From: Aeromonas veronii bv. veronii
Lineage (GTDB): Bacteria; Pseudomonadota; Gammaproteobacteria; Enterobacterales; Aeromonadaceae
NCBI RefSeq assembly: GCF_000820225.1
Contig: NZ_CDDK01000007.1
Location: 85,710 to 149,709 of the forward strand
Reading direction: 5' to 3'
Length of the DNA: 64,000 bases
Below are positions 63,933-64,000 of this stretch, one piece after another (position 1 is the stretch's first letter; the number at the start of each line of letters is the position of its first letter). The position numbers and the translations under genes were made by a program. The notes beneath the pieces were generated by a model, which saw nothing but the letters and a program-made list of their open reading frames with translations, did not search any database and was not told the DNA's origin.

Positions 63933-64000
63933 ATGTCTAAAGAAAAATTTGAGCGTAATAAACCGCACGTTAACGTGGGTACCATCGGCCACGTTGACCA
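63933..64000 (+). CDS. tuf: Elongation factor Tu, 5' part (continues past the right edge)
   Basis: Starts MSKEKFERNKPHVNVGTIGH, the N-terminus of EF-Tu with the beginning of the GTP-binding G1 region; 22 codons are visible. The position after tRNA-Tyr and tRNA-Gly matches the tufB copy of E. coli. GAGGGACG is the ribosome-binding site. Confidence 0.97.
   Translation, partial: MSKEKFERNKPHVNVGTIGHVD

Overview
The window looks like chromosomal DNA of a gammaproteobacterium, most probably Aeromonas. Coding regions are GC-rich. Most proteins resemble Enterobacterales and Vibrio/Shewanella orthologues without being identical (PyrB/PyrI, PntA/PntB, ClpB, AsnA, BamD, RluD, YqhD, TorA/TorC), and the order murB-birA-coaA-tRNA-Tyr-tRNA-Gly-tuf fits that group. 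I see no insertion sequence, prophage, CRISPR array or rRNA. Species assignment is inference.

Layout. 0-0.6 kb: start of a ParA-like ATPase gene and a small exported protein. 1.3-9.2 kb: an arginine/ornithine block. It holds the arginine deiminase genes arcA-arcC-arcB, with arcA broken by an apparent 11-nt deletion. They are followed by a visibly AT-rich segment carrying a short leader ORF that resembles the ornithine-sensing SpeFL peptide, then speF (ornithine decarboxylase) and potE (putrescine/ornithine antiporter). 9.2-10.9 kb: pyrBI with promoter, PyrL-type leader and attenuator. 10.9-18.3 kb: a ParB-like hypothetical, tRNA-Trp, a LysR regulator, a VOC protein, a chemoreceptor, lipocalin Blc, and the divergent yqhC/yqhD pair. 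18.8-21.8 kb: pntAB. 21.9-27.8 kb: a periplasmic binding protein and a cysteine/cystine cluster (YheO-type regulator, CyuA-like desulfidase, cystine symporter, CoA-disulfide-reductase-like flavoprotein). 27.9-33.4 kb: bamD, divergent to rluD-pgeF-clpB, with a sigma-32-type promoter before clpB. 33.4-38.5 kb: a structured-RNA candidate downstream of asnA, asnA/asnC, a second binding protein, two small membrane/CBS proteins and overlapping convergent folM/folK. 38.5-42.7 kb: a 30-aa membrane protein gene, the QseE-QseG-QseF signalling operon, a DUF1097 protein and another 31-aa membrane protein. 42.8-47.6 kb: msrPQ, two PepSY proteins and a two-component system. 47.7-54.1 kb: torCA and an unusual sensor kinase/response-regulator pair. 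54.1-58.1 kb: topB behind a LexA-type box, then a DUF417/AhpD/AraC group. 58.2-64 kb: ktrAB, murB-birA, coaA, tRNA-Tyr, tRNA-Gly, a decayed tRNA-Thr and the start of tuf.

How the parts fit. ArcB makes ornithine, SpeF decarboxylates it to putrescine and PotE exports putrescine for ornithine, so the first block could form an acid/anaerobic arginine-to-putrescine route. In this sequence its first step (ArcA) is interrupted and no arcD is present. The most notable items are the SpeFL-like leader, the broken arcA, a QseF-type regulator lacking the GAFTGA loop, the structured RNA candidate after asnA, the anticodon-less tRNA-Thr relic before tuf, the LexA box before topB and two unlisted small membrane protein genes. 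All calls come from reading the sequence; no database search was run.
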